Assembly: GCF_011058215.1 (NCBI RefSeq)
Contig: NZ_JAALFG010000005.1
Span: 1-64,000, forward strand
Origin: Devosia aurantiaca
GTDB taxonomy: Bacteria > Pseudomonadota > Alphaproteobacteria > Rhizobiales > Devosiaceae
Direction of reading: 5' to 3'
DNA: 64,000 nucleotides
The translations under genes and the position numbers were made by a program. Below, one piece after another: positions 9,982-19,362 of the stretch (position 1 is the stretch's first letter; every line of letters starts with the position of its first letter). The notes under the pieces are model-generated. The model did not search any database. It was not told where the DNA came from and saw only the letters and a program-made list of their open reading frames with translations.

Positions 9982-11174
9982 GGGGCTTCCAAAGTGCGTG
10001 GATCGATCCCGGCTTCGCGCAAGATCTCGGCCGTGTGTTCGCCCAGGCCAGGCGCTTGCCGGCGCCAAATGCCGGGCGTTTCGGAAAGGCGCGGGACGAT
10101 GTCGTGCATGGGCAGGGTGCCGAAGCCATCATCCTCGGCATCGACGATGATTTCACGCTCATGAAAATGCTCATCAGCCATGGCATCGGCGATGTTGTAG
10201 ACCGGGCCGACCGTGGCGCCCGCTGCACGCATCGTCGACAGAGCCTCTTCGCTGCTGCGGGTGGCAAACCACGCGCCGATCGCCGCGTCGACAAGGCCGC
10301 GGTTCTTCACGCGGTCGGAATTGGTGGCAAAGCGGAGATCGCCGTTCATGTCCGAACGGCCGATGACCTCGAAAATGCGCCTGGCCACGGCTGGGGTCGA
10401 CCCGGACAGTGCCAGATATTTTCCGTCGGCGCACTGGTAGACATTGCGGGGCGAGGCCGTGTTGGAGGCGCTGCCGACCCGTTGCTTGATCTTGCCTGTC
10501 ACGGCATGGATGGCAGCCTCCGGGCCGAGCACGGAGAACATCGGCTCCAGCAAGGACAAGTCGATGACCTGCCCGCGCGCCCTGCCCGTCTGGCGCGCAT
10601 AAAGCGCCATCATCGTCGCCGACGCCCCATAGATGCCGGCGATCATATCGGCCAGCGCCAGGGGTGGCAGCACCGGCTCGCGATCCGGGAAGCCCGTGCG
10701 ATCGGCAAAACCGCTCATTGCTTCGACAATGGTGCCAAAGCCCGGCAGCTGAGAATACGGGCCAGTCTGGCCGAAGCCGGAAATCCGGACGACGATCAGG
10801 TCGGGGTTGCGCTGCAACAGCTTATCAGGCGCCAGGCCCATCTTCTCCAGCGTGCCGGGCCGGAAATTCTCGATGAAGACATCTGCCGTATCGACCAGCT
10901 GCCAAAGCGCTTCCATCGCCGACGGCTGGCGCAGGTTGAGCATGACCGAGCGCTTGTTGCGCCCATAGGTCTTCCAGAACAGAGAGTGCCCGTCGTCCTT
11001 CCAGTCGCGCAATGGGTCGCCCTCGGGAGGCTCGATCTTGACGACGTCTGCGCCAAAATCAGCCAGCTGGAGGCTCAGCATATTGCCAGCCATCAGCCGC
11101 GACAGGTCAAGCACGCGAATGCCGTCAAGGGGTCCGGTAGCGGTGGGATCAAAGCGCCTCGTCGCAAAACTCAC
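9978..11174 (-). CDS. CaiB/BaiF (family III) CoA-transferase
   Basis: A 398-aa family III CoA-transferase: GPLDGIRVLDLSRLMAGN near residue 15, ADFGADVVKIEPP, GDPLRDW, YGRNKRSVMLNL, FIENFRPGTLEKMGL and the DLS/LADM stretches are characteristic. These enzymes move CoA from a donor such as succinyl-CoA to a carboxylic acid through an aspartyl-CoA intermediate. The gene overlaps both neighbours by 4 bp (importer ATPase upstream, CitE-like lyase downstream), which ties acid activation to the transported substrate. Which acid is used cannot be read from sequence. Family membership is secure. Confidence 0.9.
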   Translation of the reverse strand: MSFATRRFDPTATGPLDGIRVLDLSRLMAGNMLSLQLADFGADVVKIEPPEGDPLRDWKDDGHSLFWKTYGRNKRSVMLNLRQPSAMEALWQLVDTADVFIENFRPGTLEKMGLAPDKLLQRNPDLIVVRISGFGQTGPYSQLPGFGTIVEAMSGFADRTGFPDREPVLPPLALADMIAGIYGASATMMALYARQTGRARGQVIDLSLLEPMFSVLGPEAAIHAVTGKIKQRVGSASNTASPRNVYQCADGKYLALSGSTPAVARRIFEVIGRSDMNGDLRFATNSDRVKNRGLVDAAIGAWFATRSSEEALSTMRAAGATVGPVYNIADAMADEHFHEREIIVDAEDDGFGTLPMHDIVPRLSETPGIWRRQAPGLGEHTAEILREAGIDPRTLEAP

Positions 11175-12228
11175 CGCAGCCGAAGCCCCGTTGCCTTGTC
11201 GAAGACGAAGAGCTTTTGCGGGTCGATCACGAGGTTGATCTGTTCACCCGGCGACAACAGCGCGTGGTCGCGCACGACAATGGAAATGTCCTCGCCGCCG
11301 ACACGGGCCAGCACTTCCTGTGCGTCGCCGGTGGGCTCGACCACGACCACTTCCGCAGGCACGCCCTCGGACCCGAGCGTGATGTGCTGCGGGCGCACGC
11401 CGTAGACGATCTCGGTGCCCGCAGCAGTGTCGAGCGGCGTACCGAGCGGCATCGACTGGCCACCCTTCAGCGCGACCGCTGCACCCCTTCGTAACGGGCT
11501 TCGAACAGGTTCATTTCCGGCGAACCGATAAAACCGGCGACAAAAAGGTTGGCCGGATTGTTGTAGAGTTCGAGCGGCGCCCCGGCCTGTTCGATACGTC
11601 CGCCATTGAGCACGACGATCTTGTCGGCCATGGTCATGGCTTCGGTCTGGTCGTGGGTCACATAGACCATGGTCTTGCCCAGCCGCTGATGCAGCCGCTT
11701 GATCTCGCCGCGCATCTTGACGCGCAGTTTGGCATCGAGGTTAGACAGCGGCTCGTCGAAGAGGAAAGCGCGCGGATCGCGCACGATGGCGCGGCCCATG
11801 GCCACGCGCTGGCGCTGTCCGCCCGAAAGTTCGCGCGGCAGCCGATCGAGCAAGTCGATGAGGCCTAAGATATCCGCTGCCTCCGCCACCCGGGCCTTGA
11901 TTTCAGCCTTGGGCGTGCCGGCGAGCCGCAAGGAAAAGCTCATATTGTCCGCCACCTTCATGTGCGGATAAAGCGCATAGGACTGGAACACCATGGCGAT
12001 GTCCCGTTCCTTGGCCGGCATGTTGTTGACCACCTTGCCGCCGATGGTGATCTCGCCGGCCGTGATGTCCTCGAGCCCCGCGATCATCCGCAAGAGCGTC
12101 GACTTCCCGCAGCCGGAAGGGCCGACCAGCACGACGAATTCGCCATTCGCCATTTCAAGCGAAATGTCGTTGAGCACCTGGACGTGGCCATAGCTCTTGC
12201 CGACATGTTTGAGTTCGATTTCCGCCAT
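11171..12228 (-). CDS. UgpC/MalK-type sugar ABC transporter ATP-binding protein (one frameshift near the 3' end)
   Basis: ATPase of a CUT1-type sugar importer. It has Walker [10 protein letters not shown] (residue about 38), signature [19 protein letters not shown], Walker [13 protein letters not shown], switch histidine in [11 protein letters not shown], and a C-terminal TOBE region ([13 protein letters not shown]). The frame breaks near 11480, between FEARYEG and the TOBE domain, by a one-base deletion; restoring it gives about 352 aa, the usual MalK/UgpC length. It lies in the same operon as the two permeases and binding protein at 15823-19360 but is separated from them by the two hydrolase genes. 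It overlaps the CoA-transferase gene by 4 bp. Confidence 0.88.
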
Positions 12229-12243
12229 GCTGGTCTCCTCCCG

Positions 12244-14342
12244 TTATGCCGTTTCGATGATCTCGAACCGGCCCATGCTCAGCCGTCCGATCGCGCCGAG
12301 CCGAATGCCGGCCATGCCGTATTCGTAGTCGCTATCGGTCGCCGTCAGCAGCTCCTGCCCGTCGACCGCAAAGCCCAGCTGGTCGCCTTTCGCCGTGAGC
12401 GCAAACTCGTAGCTGCGCCCGATCTCCGGCTTGAACGGAGCGCGGGCAAGGACCGTCGAGCCAAAATCCTCCTTGAGGATCACCACCTCGTCCCCGTCAA
12501 AGCCCGCCGCATAGAACCGCCCGGTGCCCTGCACCCGCGCCGTCACCAGTTGCGACGCACCCGACAGCCGCTGCACATCGGCTTTCACCACGACGTCGCG
12601 GGCATAATAGTGCCCGGTCCACATGTCGGCGTCGGTCGCCGTATGGCCCTGGATGCGGCCAAAGCTCTTGGTCCAGTGACCGCGATTGAAGGTGAAACGA
12701 GAAATCGCGCCCCATTCCTGCACCTCGGTTTCCGGCTCGATGACGGTGTGTCCCGCCCCCTCGACCCGGAAATCGGCAAGGAACAGCCGGCCAAAAACTT
12801 CAGCCGCCCGAAATATTCGATCGAGATCCCGATCTCGTCGATCGCCTCGACGCCCTCCGGCACGACGAAGCTATAGTCCTGCCAGCCTTCCGCCGAGGGC
12901 ACGTCCCATGCACCCGTCTCCTCGATGGCGCCGCTCATCGTGCGCCGCACGTAAGGCGCCACGCGCAGGTTGCCGTCGCCGTTCCAGGGATCGAGCCAGA
13001 GCTTGAAGCTGACGGTCTGCCCCGCATCCACCACCGGCGAGAACATCGGGCGATAACGTTCGTCGTCGAAATCGCTGCGGCGGTAGAAGGGCTTCCAGAA
13101 CACACGCCCACCCTGCCCGCGTTCGAGCCGGTCGAGCTGAATTTCGAGCGAGCCGCGCGAACCCTCCGCATGCCGTTCGCCAGAATGGCGCAGCGAAATC
13201 TGGTTGAAGCCCTCGGTGCGGAAGCCATGCGTCGAACCCGGCAGGTCGAAGTCGAAACGTAGCCCGCGGCGAGTGAAATCTTCGAGCCAGAGCGCGGGAA
13301 CCTCTCGCCCGGCCAGCTGCAGCGCAAAAACGGTCAGCTCGCGCGCAAAGCTCGGGATATCGACGATGTTGATGGTGCCAACGATGCCCGAGGCGACAAG
13401 AAAATCGTTGATGGGTTTCCGATACTTGCCCCAGCCCTCGTCGAGCCCCTGGAAGGTCGCGACGATCGCTGCGGCATTGCCGGCATTGCAGTCGGTGTCC
13501 CAGCCCGCCATGGTGGCAATCTCGGCCGTGCGTGGCAGGTCGCCCTTGCCGTAGAGGATGGCCATGATGGTCACCCCGGCATTGGGAATGATGTGGCAGA
13601 CGCCGGGATAGCGATCATAGCCCCAATCCGCCGTCAGCATGTCGCGGCAGGCGCGCCAGTCGTCGGGATTGGCCCTGTGGAAGTCGATGACGGCCCGGCA
13701 AACCCGTGCATAGGTCGAATTGGCATCAACCGTCGCCATCGCCGTCTCGACGATTTCATCGATGCTGGTCGCCTCGAAGGCTGCCGCGATCGCTGCGGCG
13801 CAGAAGCGGGCGCCGTTGAGCCCGTCGCCGTCATGTGCAACCGATGCGGCCATGGCCGACATGTCGGCGGCCCGTTGCGGATTGCCCGGGTTCACCCAAC
13901 CCCACGAGTCGATGAAAATCTGCCCACCGATCTGCTCGGCAACCGTCGTGCCGTTCTGCGCGATGGATCCGGATTGCGGCGCCGGAATGCCGGCGCGCAG
14001 GTTTCGATAGGCGGTGTGCTCGGTCGATACGCCAAAGCCACCCCACCAATACATGCCATGCTCTTCGGCAGCGTAGTTGAGCCAGGTCTCGCCGACGTCC
14101 TCGGCCGTCGCGCCCAGGCCATAGTCCCGCAGCGCACGAATGAAATAGACGGGCCCATTGGTGTCGTCGTCCGCGGCGAAATTCTTGAAGTCGCGCAGGT
14201 ACTGGGTCACCTCGCCATAGGTCTTCTGGATGCGCTCATAGCTCCAGATAGTTGGCTCCACCGGGGCGCCGAGACGCACGCCAATGGCCTTGCCGATAAA
14301 GCCGGCATAGATCTTTTCGAGGATTTGAATTTCAGAGAGCAT
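12244..14342 (-). CDS. ADP-ribosylglycohydrolase family protein with C-terminal beta-rich domain (one frameshift)
   Basis: About 699 aa. Residues 1-330 are an ADP-ribosylglycohydrolase (DraG-like) all-helical domain with both binuclear-metal motifs, ADDDTNGPVYF near residue 55 and GWDTDCNAGNAAAIV near 280, so catalysis looks intact. Residues from about 340 form a beta-strand-rich region that looks like a carbohydrate-binding or jelly-roll module (VSFKLWLDPWNGDGNL, WTGHYYARDVVVKADV). A deletion in a T-run at about 12790 splits the frame in the second domain. ATG at 14342 is chosen over an upstream TTG. Its place inside a sugar-importer operon suggests hydrolysis of an imported N- or O-glycoside, not protein de-ADP-ribosylation; that is inference. 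Confidence 0.82.
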
Positions 14343-14370
14343 CGTCGTCTTTCGAGGCAATAATTTCAGT

Positions 14371-14458
14371 AGACCTCATGCTGAGCCTGTCGAAGCAGGA
14401 GGTCGTGGCAGTTGCGGTGCAAGCGGCCTCGTGGTTCGACAGGCTCACCAAGAGGTCT
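14371..14458. repeat. family A palindromic repeat, two inverted units
   Basis: Two units in opposite orientation: GACCTCATGCTGAGCCTGTC...AGGAGGTCGTGGCA, then the inverted form CCTCGTGGTTCGACAGGCTC. The same core occurs at 46806, 47176, 47256, 55408, 55455 and 61046. The pair lies between the two glycohydrolase genes of one operon and can fold as a large stem-loop in the mRNA. Confidence 0.85.
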
Positions 14459-14468
14459 TGGAGGAGCA

Positions 14469-15638
14469 TCAGGCCAAACCCAGTTCCGCCCTGGCCACCC
14501 AGCGCGCCTCCGATGCCGCCCGATCGGCGGCGATGATTTTTCTCGCAACATCCGCGAAGGCGTCCGCTGAAGCTTGCAGAGCCATCCGGTTGGCCCGGTC
14601 GATCTGCGCCGCGTCCTCGCTGTCGATCACGGCCTCGCCATGCATGGCGCCAAGGATTGCGCCGGCCATGACGCCGATCGAGTCCGTGTCGCGGCCCGAA
14701 TTTATGCCATCGACGATGCTCGTGCGGAAATCGCCGTCGTTCAGCAGGCAGAAGCCCAAGGCCAGCGGCAGTTCTTCGATCGCCATCAACCGGCTCGGGC
14801 GGTAGGCGTCGGACAGTCGGCCTGCCTTGTCAGAGCGATGATTGACGTCGTCGCCCATTACCGAATAACGGCCGATCACTTCGTGGAAGGCCTTGTACAC
14901 CGCTTGATTGTCATCGCGCTGCCCGCGCAGGCGTCGGGCCGTTTCGGCGATGTCGGCGATTGCGGCATGGGTGCCGTCCTTGGCCAAGGCCAGAACGGTG
15001 TCGACGATCGCGTCGACAGTGGTGTTGGGTACGAAAGCTGCTGCGACAGCTGCAGCCATAACCCCGGCGGCCTCGAGCCCGTAGCTTTCCTGATGCCCGG
15101 CGGCGAAAGCGATGGCCTCGTCATAGGCCGCGCGAGGATCTGCAGCATTCACCACGCCGATCGGCGCGATATACATGGCCGCTCCGCAGTTCACCATATT
15201 GCCGATGCCGCCCTGTCGGGGGTCGCAATTGCTAAGCTGGTGGCGCTGGAAAATCCATTTTTCGGGATAGAACAAGCGGTCGATCAGCATGGCCTCGCGG
15301 TCGAGCTCAGGCACCCAGCGCGGCGTCCAGGCGATCTGGCGCACCATGCCATCGGCCATGTCCCAAGCATCGAGATGCCGTCCGGTCTCGGCATAAATAT
15401 CCATCAGCGCCAGCGTCATCAGCGTATCGTCGGTGACGATGCCGTCGCCGCGAATGCGATGGTTCCGCTCGGCCGCCGGCAGGTCCATCTTGTGCCAGCG
15501 CGTCATCACCGACGTCACCCGCCCATAGCGCTCGCGAATCTGCGCAGCCGACAGCTTCTCCACCGGCGCCCCAAGCGCATCACCCAGCGCAATGCCATGC
15601 AACATGCCGCGAATGCGAGACTGGAGGGTTGGGGTCAT
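14469..15638 (-). CDS. ADP-ribosylglycohydrolase family protein (second, single-domain)
   Basis: A 389-aa single-domain member of the ADP-ribosylglycohydrolase fold. The N-terminal signature RGMLHGIALGDALGAPVE, first metal motif IVTDDTLMTLAL (about residue 70) and second metal motif GRDTDSIGVMAGAILGAMHG (about residue 310) are all present. It is clearly divergent from the two-domain paralogue downstream, so the operon encodes two different glycohydrolases. ATG at 15638 is preferred to GTG at 15644. Family enzymes remove ADP-ribose or related ribosyl groups; others act on different N-glycosides, and the substrate here is unknown. Repeats lie on both sides of the gene. Confidence 0.88.
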   Translation of the reverse strand: MTPTLQSRIRGMLHGIALGDALGAPVEKLSAAQIRERYGRVTSVMTRWHKMDLPAAERNHRIRGDGIVTDDTLMTLALMDIYAETGRHLDAWDMADGMVRQIAWTPRWVPELDREAMLIDRLFYPEKWIFQRHQLSNCDPRQGGIGNMVNCGAAMYIAPIGVVNAADPRAAYDEAIAFAAGHQESYGLEAAGVMAAAVAAAFVPNTTVDAIVDTVLALAKDGTHAAIADIAETARRLRGQRDDNQAVYKAFHEVIGRYSVMGDDVNHRSDKAGRLSDAYRPSRLMAIEELPLALGFCLLNDGDFRTSIVDGINSGRDTDSIGVMAGAILGAMHGEAVIDSEDAAQIDRANRMALQASADAFADVARKIIAADRAASEARWVARAELGLA

Positions 15639-15684
15639 CGGCACTGGTCTTTCAATTTATCTGTCAGTCACTGACGTTTCAGTC

Positions 15685-15804
15685 GACTCCTCCCCCTTCT
15701 TCAGGGGAGGGTCGGGGTGGGGGTGCTGGCGCCTCCACGTGTTGGGAGGTTGCGGAAGGCGAAGAACCCCCACCCAGCCTCCCCCTTAAGGAGGGGGAGG
15801 AGTC
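15685..15804. repeat. family B palindromic repeat (GACTCCTCCCCCT inverted ends)
   Basis: A 120-bp element whose outer ends are inverted copies of GACTCCTCCCCCT, with inner inverted segments GGGTGGGGGT / ACCCCCACCC. Each half folds as a hairpin. Related elements lie at 17313, 44663 and 58911. This one is immediately downstream of the binding-protein gene. Confidence 0.8.
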
Positions 15805-15822
15805 GCTCTCGTTGTTGCGGAG

Positions 15823-17255
15823 CTAGCTGCCCAACACCGTCGCCGCATACTCCGCCATGCGTGCACCGCCCGCGGGTTGTACTCGTCGACGAATTGCTGC
15901 CACTGGTCGAGGGTGGCCTCACCCGTCACGAAGCGGGCGACCCAGGAGCGATAGACCTGCTCGGCGGCATCGACTTCGGCGGCATATTCGGCCGGCCAGA
16001 CGAAGGCATTGTCGGCGACAAAGCCGTTCTTGATGTTGTCGAGCGCAGTCTGCGCCGTGGGCGACAGCAGCGGGGTCGGCGGGGTCCAGTTGGCGGCGTT
16101 GAAGAAGCGCGCATACCAGGTCGAAATCTGGTCGGTGAAAGTCACCGCGCCATCTGCGCCGACCGTGTGGTGCACATCGGCAAAGCCCAGACGTTCGAGG
16201 TCCTGGCCTTCCTTGGACGCCATGAAGTCGAGCAGCGCCACGGCCGCTTCCTTGTTTTCGGAAAGCGAGGAAATGGCCCAGCCACGCGACTCTTTGGAAA
16301 CGTCGACCGCAGCCAGACCCTGCCCGCCGGGGCCGGTCGGAGCCGGCAGCACGGCCAGTTCGATCTCTTCGCCAGGATGGGCCTGGCGCATTTTGCCGGC
16401 ATAAATGTCGATGACTTCGGGCGAGGAGCCGAAAATCACCCCGGCCTTGCCGGTGTAGAACTTGTCTTCCTTGACGTCGAAGGTGTTGGTGACGAATTCC
16501 TTGTCGAACAGGCCTTTTTCGGCCAGACGCGCATAGAACTCGATCTTGGCCTTTTCAGCGTCGGTGACGCGCGAATTGACCCACTGCCCTTCGGCATTCT
16601 TCATCCAGGTGCCAGTGACGCCGAACGCCTGGTTGAAGATGGAGTCGAGTTCGCTCGTATTGCCGAAGCCGGTCAGGCCCAGCGTGTTGCCCGGCGTACC
16701 ATCGCCATCGAGATCGGCATCGTGGATGGCCTGGAACAGGGCTTCGTATTCCTCGACCGTGGTCGGGGCTTCGAGGCCGAGTTCATCCAGCCAATCCTGA
16801 CGGATCACCGGTTGCGGCCCGCGCGGCGGGTAGATGTAGAGCAGGTATGGGTAGTTGGCGAGGCGCTCGACATTGTGCGGCCAAAGCGCGGCCTTGATGT
16901 TCTCGGAGCCTTCGATCCAGGGCGTCAGGTCTTCCAGGATGCCCTGTTCGGCCATCTTCTGGTCGCCGCCCTGGAAGTAGATTACGTCCGGAATATCGCC
17001 CGACAACAGCATGACGCCGAGTGCATCGGCATAGGCAGCCGTGCCGCTGGGCAAGTCGATGGTCTGGATGTCGATGTCGTGGCCCTTGGCCTTGAGCCCC
17101 GCTTCGATCTCCTCGATCAGCCGCACGTCATCGGGGTTGGTGGTCAGCAGATCCTTGCTGACCAAGCGCAACGTCGTCTGCGCCATGGCCGGGACAATGC
17201 TCGCCCCCAACATGGCCACGGCCGTCGTGGCCAGAAGCAGTTTCTTGAAAGTCAT
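15823..17255 (-). CDS. extracellular solute-binding protein of the sugar ABC importer (frameshift at C-terminus)
   Basis: Periplasmic binding protein of about 477 aa. The signal peptide (MTFKKLLLATTAVAMLG, cleavage after AMA) is followed by a family 1 solute-binding fold (LPSGTAAYADALGVMLLSGDIPDVIYFQGG, WLDELGLEAPTTVEEYEALF). It resembles LplA/YtcQ-like proteins that work with LplB/LplC permeases for oligosaccharides. Near 15878 a one-base deletion after VDEYN moves the frame; restoring it gives a C-terminus ending GARMAEYAATVLGS and a stop at 15823. Family B repeats flank the gene on both sides, which may stabilise its message relative to neighbours. Confidence 0.85.
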
Positions 17256-17312
17256 TGTTCGTCTCCTCCGTTTCTTAGTCACACCGCTTGCACGGAATTC
17301 TTTCTGGATGGT

Positions 17313-17430
17313 GGCCCCCACCCAACCTCCCCCTGCAGAAGGGGAGGAGGCAGCTCGGCGTCTGTGGCACGCCTAGCGCCTCCCACCGGACCACTCCTCC
17401 CCCGCCTTACGGGGAGGCCGGGTGGGGGCT
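17313..17430. repeat. family B palindromic repeat between permease and binding-protein genes
   Basis: About 118 bp with outer inverted GGCCCCCACCC / GGGTGGGGGCTC and inner hairpins CCTCCCCCTGCAGAAGGGG and CCTCCCCCGCCTTACGGGG. It lies in the 190-bp gap between the second permease gene and the binding-protein gene, which otherwise holds nothing recognisable. Confidence 0.8.
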
Positions 17431-17447
17431 CTTGGCGCGACCATCCC

Positions 17448-18347
17448 TCATCCCTTGAGCGCCCCTGACATCGTCCCCTTGGTGAAGAATTTCAGGATCA
17501 GCGGGTAGATCGCCAGGATGGGCAGGATGGTGATGAAGATCATTCCGGCTTTCAGAGCGCGGATGTTGATCTGGGCAGCGCCGATATTGCCGCTGGCATT
17601 GGCGGCGCCGACGATCGCCACGCGGTCGCCCTCGATAACGAATTGGCGCAGCACTACCTGGAGCGGCCACTTGGTCTGGTCGTTGAGGTAGATCATGGAC
17701 CGGAAGAACTCGTTCCAGTGCAGCACGAGATAGAAGAGCGCGATGGTGGCGAGAGCGGACCTGGCCAGCGGCAGCACGACCAGGAAAAAGGTCTGGAACG
17801 GGTTGGCGCCGTCGAGCTCTGCCGCTTCCAGAAGCTCCTTGGGGATTTCCTCGAAAAAGCGCACGAGGATGATCAGGTACCAGGCGCTAATTACCTTATA
17901 CATGATCACGGCCCAAGGCGTATTGAGCAGGCCCAGCCGCTTCATCAAGAAATAATCCGGGATAATGCCCGGTTCGAAAACGATGGTCACCAGTACGGCG
18001 ATGAAGATCAAGCGCCGGCCCGGGAGGCCCGGCCGCGACAGGCCCCAGGCCATGAGCGCGGTGCCCAGGACACCAATCGTCACGCTGGTCGCCGTCATCC
18101 AGATCGAGTTGAAGAGGCCGCGCTGCACATTCGGGTGCTGCAGCAACAGCGACCAGACTTCGAGCGAGAACCCGTCCGGAATGATCGACAATCCGGAGAA
18201 CCCGGCGACGCGGCTTGGTTCTGTGAACGACAACGCCAAAAGGTTGAGCAGTGGCTGCAAAGTGAAGACCACCAGCAACAGCAGGGTCGAAACGATGAGG
18301 ATGTATTCGATCCGTTCGAGCGGCGTGCGGCGGGACTGGCTGGCCAT
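17448..18347 (-). CDS. ABC sugar importer permease (LplC/YtcP-like, MalG type)
   Basis: A 299-aa inner-membrane permease with six predicted helices. The EAA loop for ATPase contact is at about residue 190-210 (IPKELLEAAELDGANPFQTFF...LPLARSALA). The first helix, around LLLLVVFTLQPLLNLLALSF, and the C-terminal PLILKFFTKGTMSGALKG are typical of LplC/YtcP. ATG at 18347 overlaps the TAA stop of the preceding permease gene (TAATG), so translation is coupled. It works with the permease at 18347-19360, the binding protein at 15823 and probably the UgpC-type ATPase at 11171. Confidence 0.9.
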   Translation of the reverse strand: MASQSRRTPLERIEYILIVSTLLLLVVFTLQPLLNLLALSFTEPSRVAGFSGLSIIPDGFSLEVWSLLLQHPNVQRGLFNSIWMTATSVTIGVLGTALMAWGLSRPGLPGRRLIFIAVLVTIVFEPGIIPDYFLMKRLGLLNTPWAVIMYKVISAWYLIILVRFFEEIPKELLEAAELDGANPFQTFFLVVLPLARSALATIALFYLVLHWNEFFRSMIYLNDQTKWPLQVVLRQFVIEGDRVAIVGAANASGNIGAAQINIRALKAGMIFITILPILAIYPLILKFFTKGTMSGALKG

Positions 18348-19360
18348 TACCACACTCCCTTTCCGGTCAGGCGCTTGCTGACGAGATGCGAGGTGACGAT
18401 CAGGACCATGCCGATCACGGCCTTAAAGAGCCCCGCTGCCGTCGCCAGCGCATATTCGCCTGTCGAAAGACCGAGTCGGTAGACATAGGTGTCGAGGATG
18501 TCGATCGTCGAGGCGTTGACGTCGTTCTGAAAGTTGATGACCTGATTAAGGTCGGCGCTCAGGAACAGGCCCATGTTGAGAATGAACAGGGTCGCGATGG
18601 TCGGCACAATGCCGGGAATGGTGACGTGCCAGATCTTCTGCCAGCGATTGGCGCCGTCGATTTCGGCAGCTTCGTAGAGCTGCGGATCGATGGCAAAGAT
18701 CGCGGCCAGATAAAGCAAGCTGTCCCAGCCGGCAGACCTCCAGATTTCGGAGATCACCAAGACCCAGCGGATCGAGGCGGGATTGGTGAGGTAATTGCTC
18801 GGCGCGCCGAAACCCATGGCCTGCTGGATCTGCCCGACCGCGCCATCGGTCGGCGACAAAATCGCGATAAAGACGCCGGCGATCACCACCCACGACAAGA
18901 AGTGCGGCAGGTAGATCGCTGACTGGATGGTGCCACGCAGCTTGCCGTTGCGAATTTCGTTCAGCAGCAGCGCGACGATGATCGGCACGGGAAAGACGAA
19001 GGCGATCTTCATCGCCGAGATGATCAGCGTGTTTGCCAGCACCTGATAGAAGATCGGCGAGGCGAAGAGCTGCTGGAAGTTCTTGAGCCCGACCCAGATA
19101 TTGGGCGGGATGATGCGCACCTGCTCGAAAGCCATCTTGGCTTCCCATATCGGGACATAGTGCCAGATGAAGAAGAAGAGGAGGCCCGGCGCCATCATCG
19201 CGTAGTAGGGCCACCACTGGCGCAACTTGGCACGCCAGTCTTGTACGGATGCAGCTCCTGAACGTTTGTTCAGGACCCGTTCACGCAAGACCTCCAGGCT
19301 CCCGGGAACGTTCCCATCCGAGAGCACGTCAGCGACCTTTTGCCCGTCCTTGGCAACCAT
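18347..19360 (-). CDS. ABC sugar importer permease (LplB-like, MalF type)
   Basis: A 337-aa permease. A hydrophilic N-terminus of about 45 residues precedes WWPYYAMMAPGLLFFFIWHY. The EAA loop is at about 225-245 (DPQLYEAAEIDGANRWQKIW), and the protein ends TSHLVSKRLTGKGVW, a typical LplB C-terminus. ATG at 19360 has GGAGG about 9 bp upstream and lies next to the lacI stop, so lacI and the importer are one transcript. A perfect 12-bp palindrome resembling the candidate lacI operator lies inside codons 16-20 of this gene. Confidence 0.9.
   Translation of the reverse strand: MVAKDGQKVADVLSDGNVPGSLEVLRERVLNKRSGAASVQDWRAKLRQWWPYYAMMAPGLLFFFIWHYVPIWEAKMAFEQVRIIPPNIWVGLKNFQQLFASPIFYQVLANTLIISAMKIAFVFPVPIIVALLLNEIRNGKLRGTIQSAIYLPHFLSWVVIAGVFIAILSPTDGAVGQIQQAMGFGAPSNYLTNPASIRWVLVISEIWRSAGWDSLLYLAAIFAIDPQLYEAAEIDGANRWQKIWHVTIPGIVPTIATLFILNMGLFLSADLNQVINFQNDVNASTIDILDTYVYRLGLSTGEYALATAAGLFKAVIGMVLIVTSHLVSKRLTGKGVW
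19304..19315. promoter_or_regulatory. candidate LacI-family operator inside permease coding sequence
   Basis: GGGAACGTTCCC is a perfect 12-bp palindrome with a central CG, the form of LacI/GalR-family operators. It differs by one base from GGGAACGTTACC upstream of lacI. It encodes Gly-Asn-Val-Pro in the permease N-terminus, so it could be a downstream auxiliary operator. Functional use is inference. Confidence 0.4.
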
Positions 19361-19362
19361 GC

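Noticed and set aside
12244-15638. Nitrogenase regulation by DraG (ADP-ribosylglycohydrolase)
   Set aside because: No draT or nif genes are visible, and both proteins sit in a LacI-controlled sugar importer operon.
15717-17468. A 583-codon plus-strand frame opposite the binding-protein gene
   Set aside because: Antisense of a conserved solute-binding protein and of two repeats; composition is typical of shadow frames.
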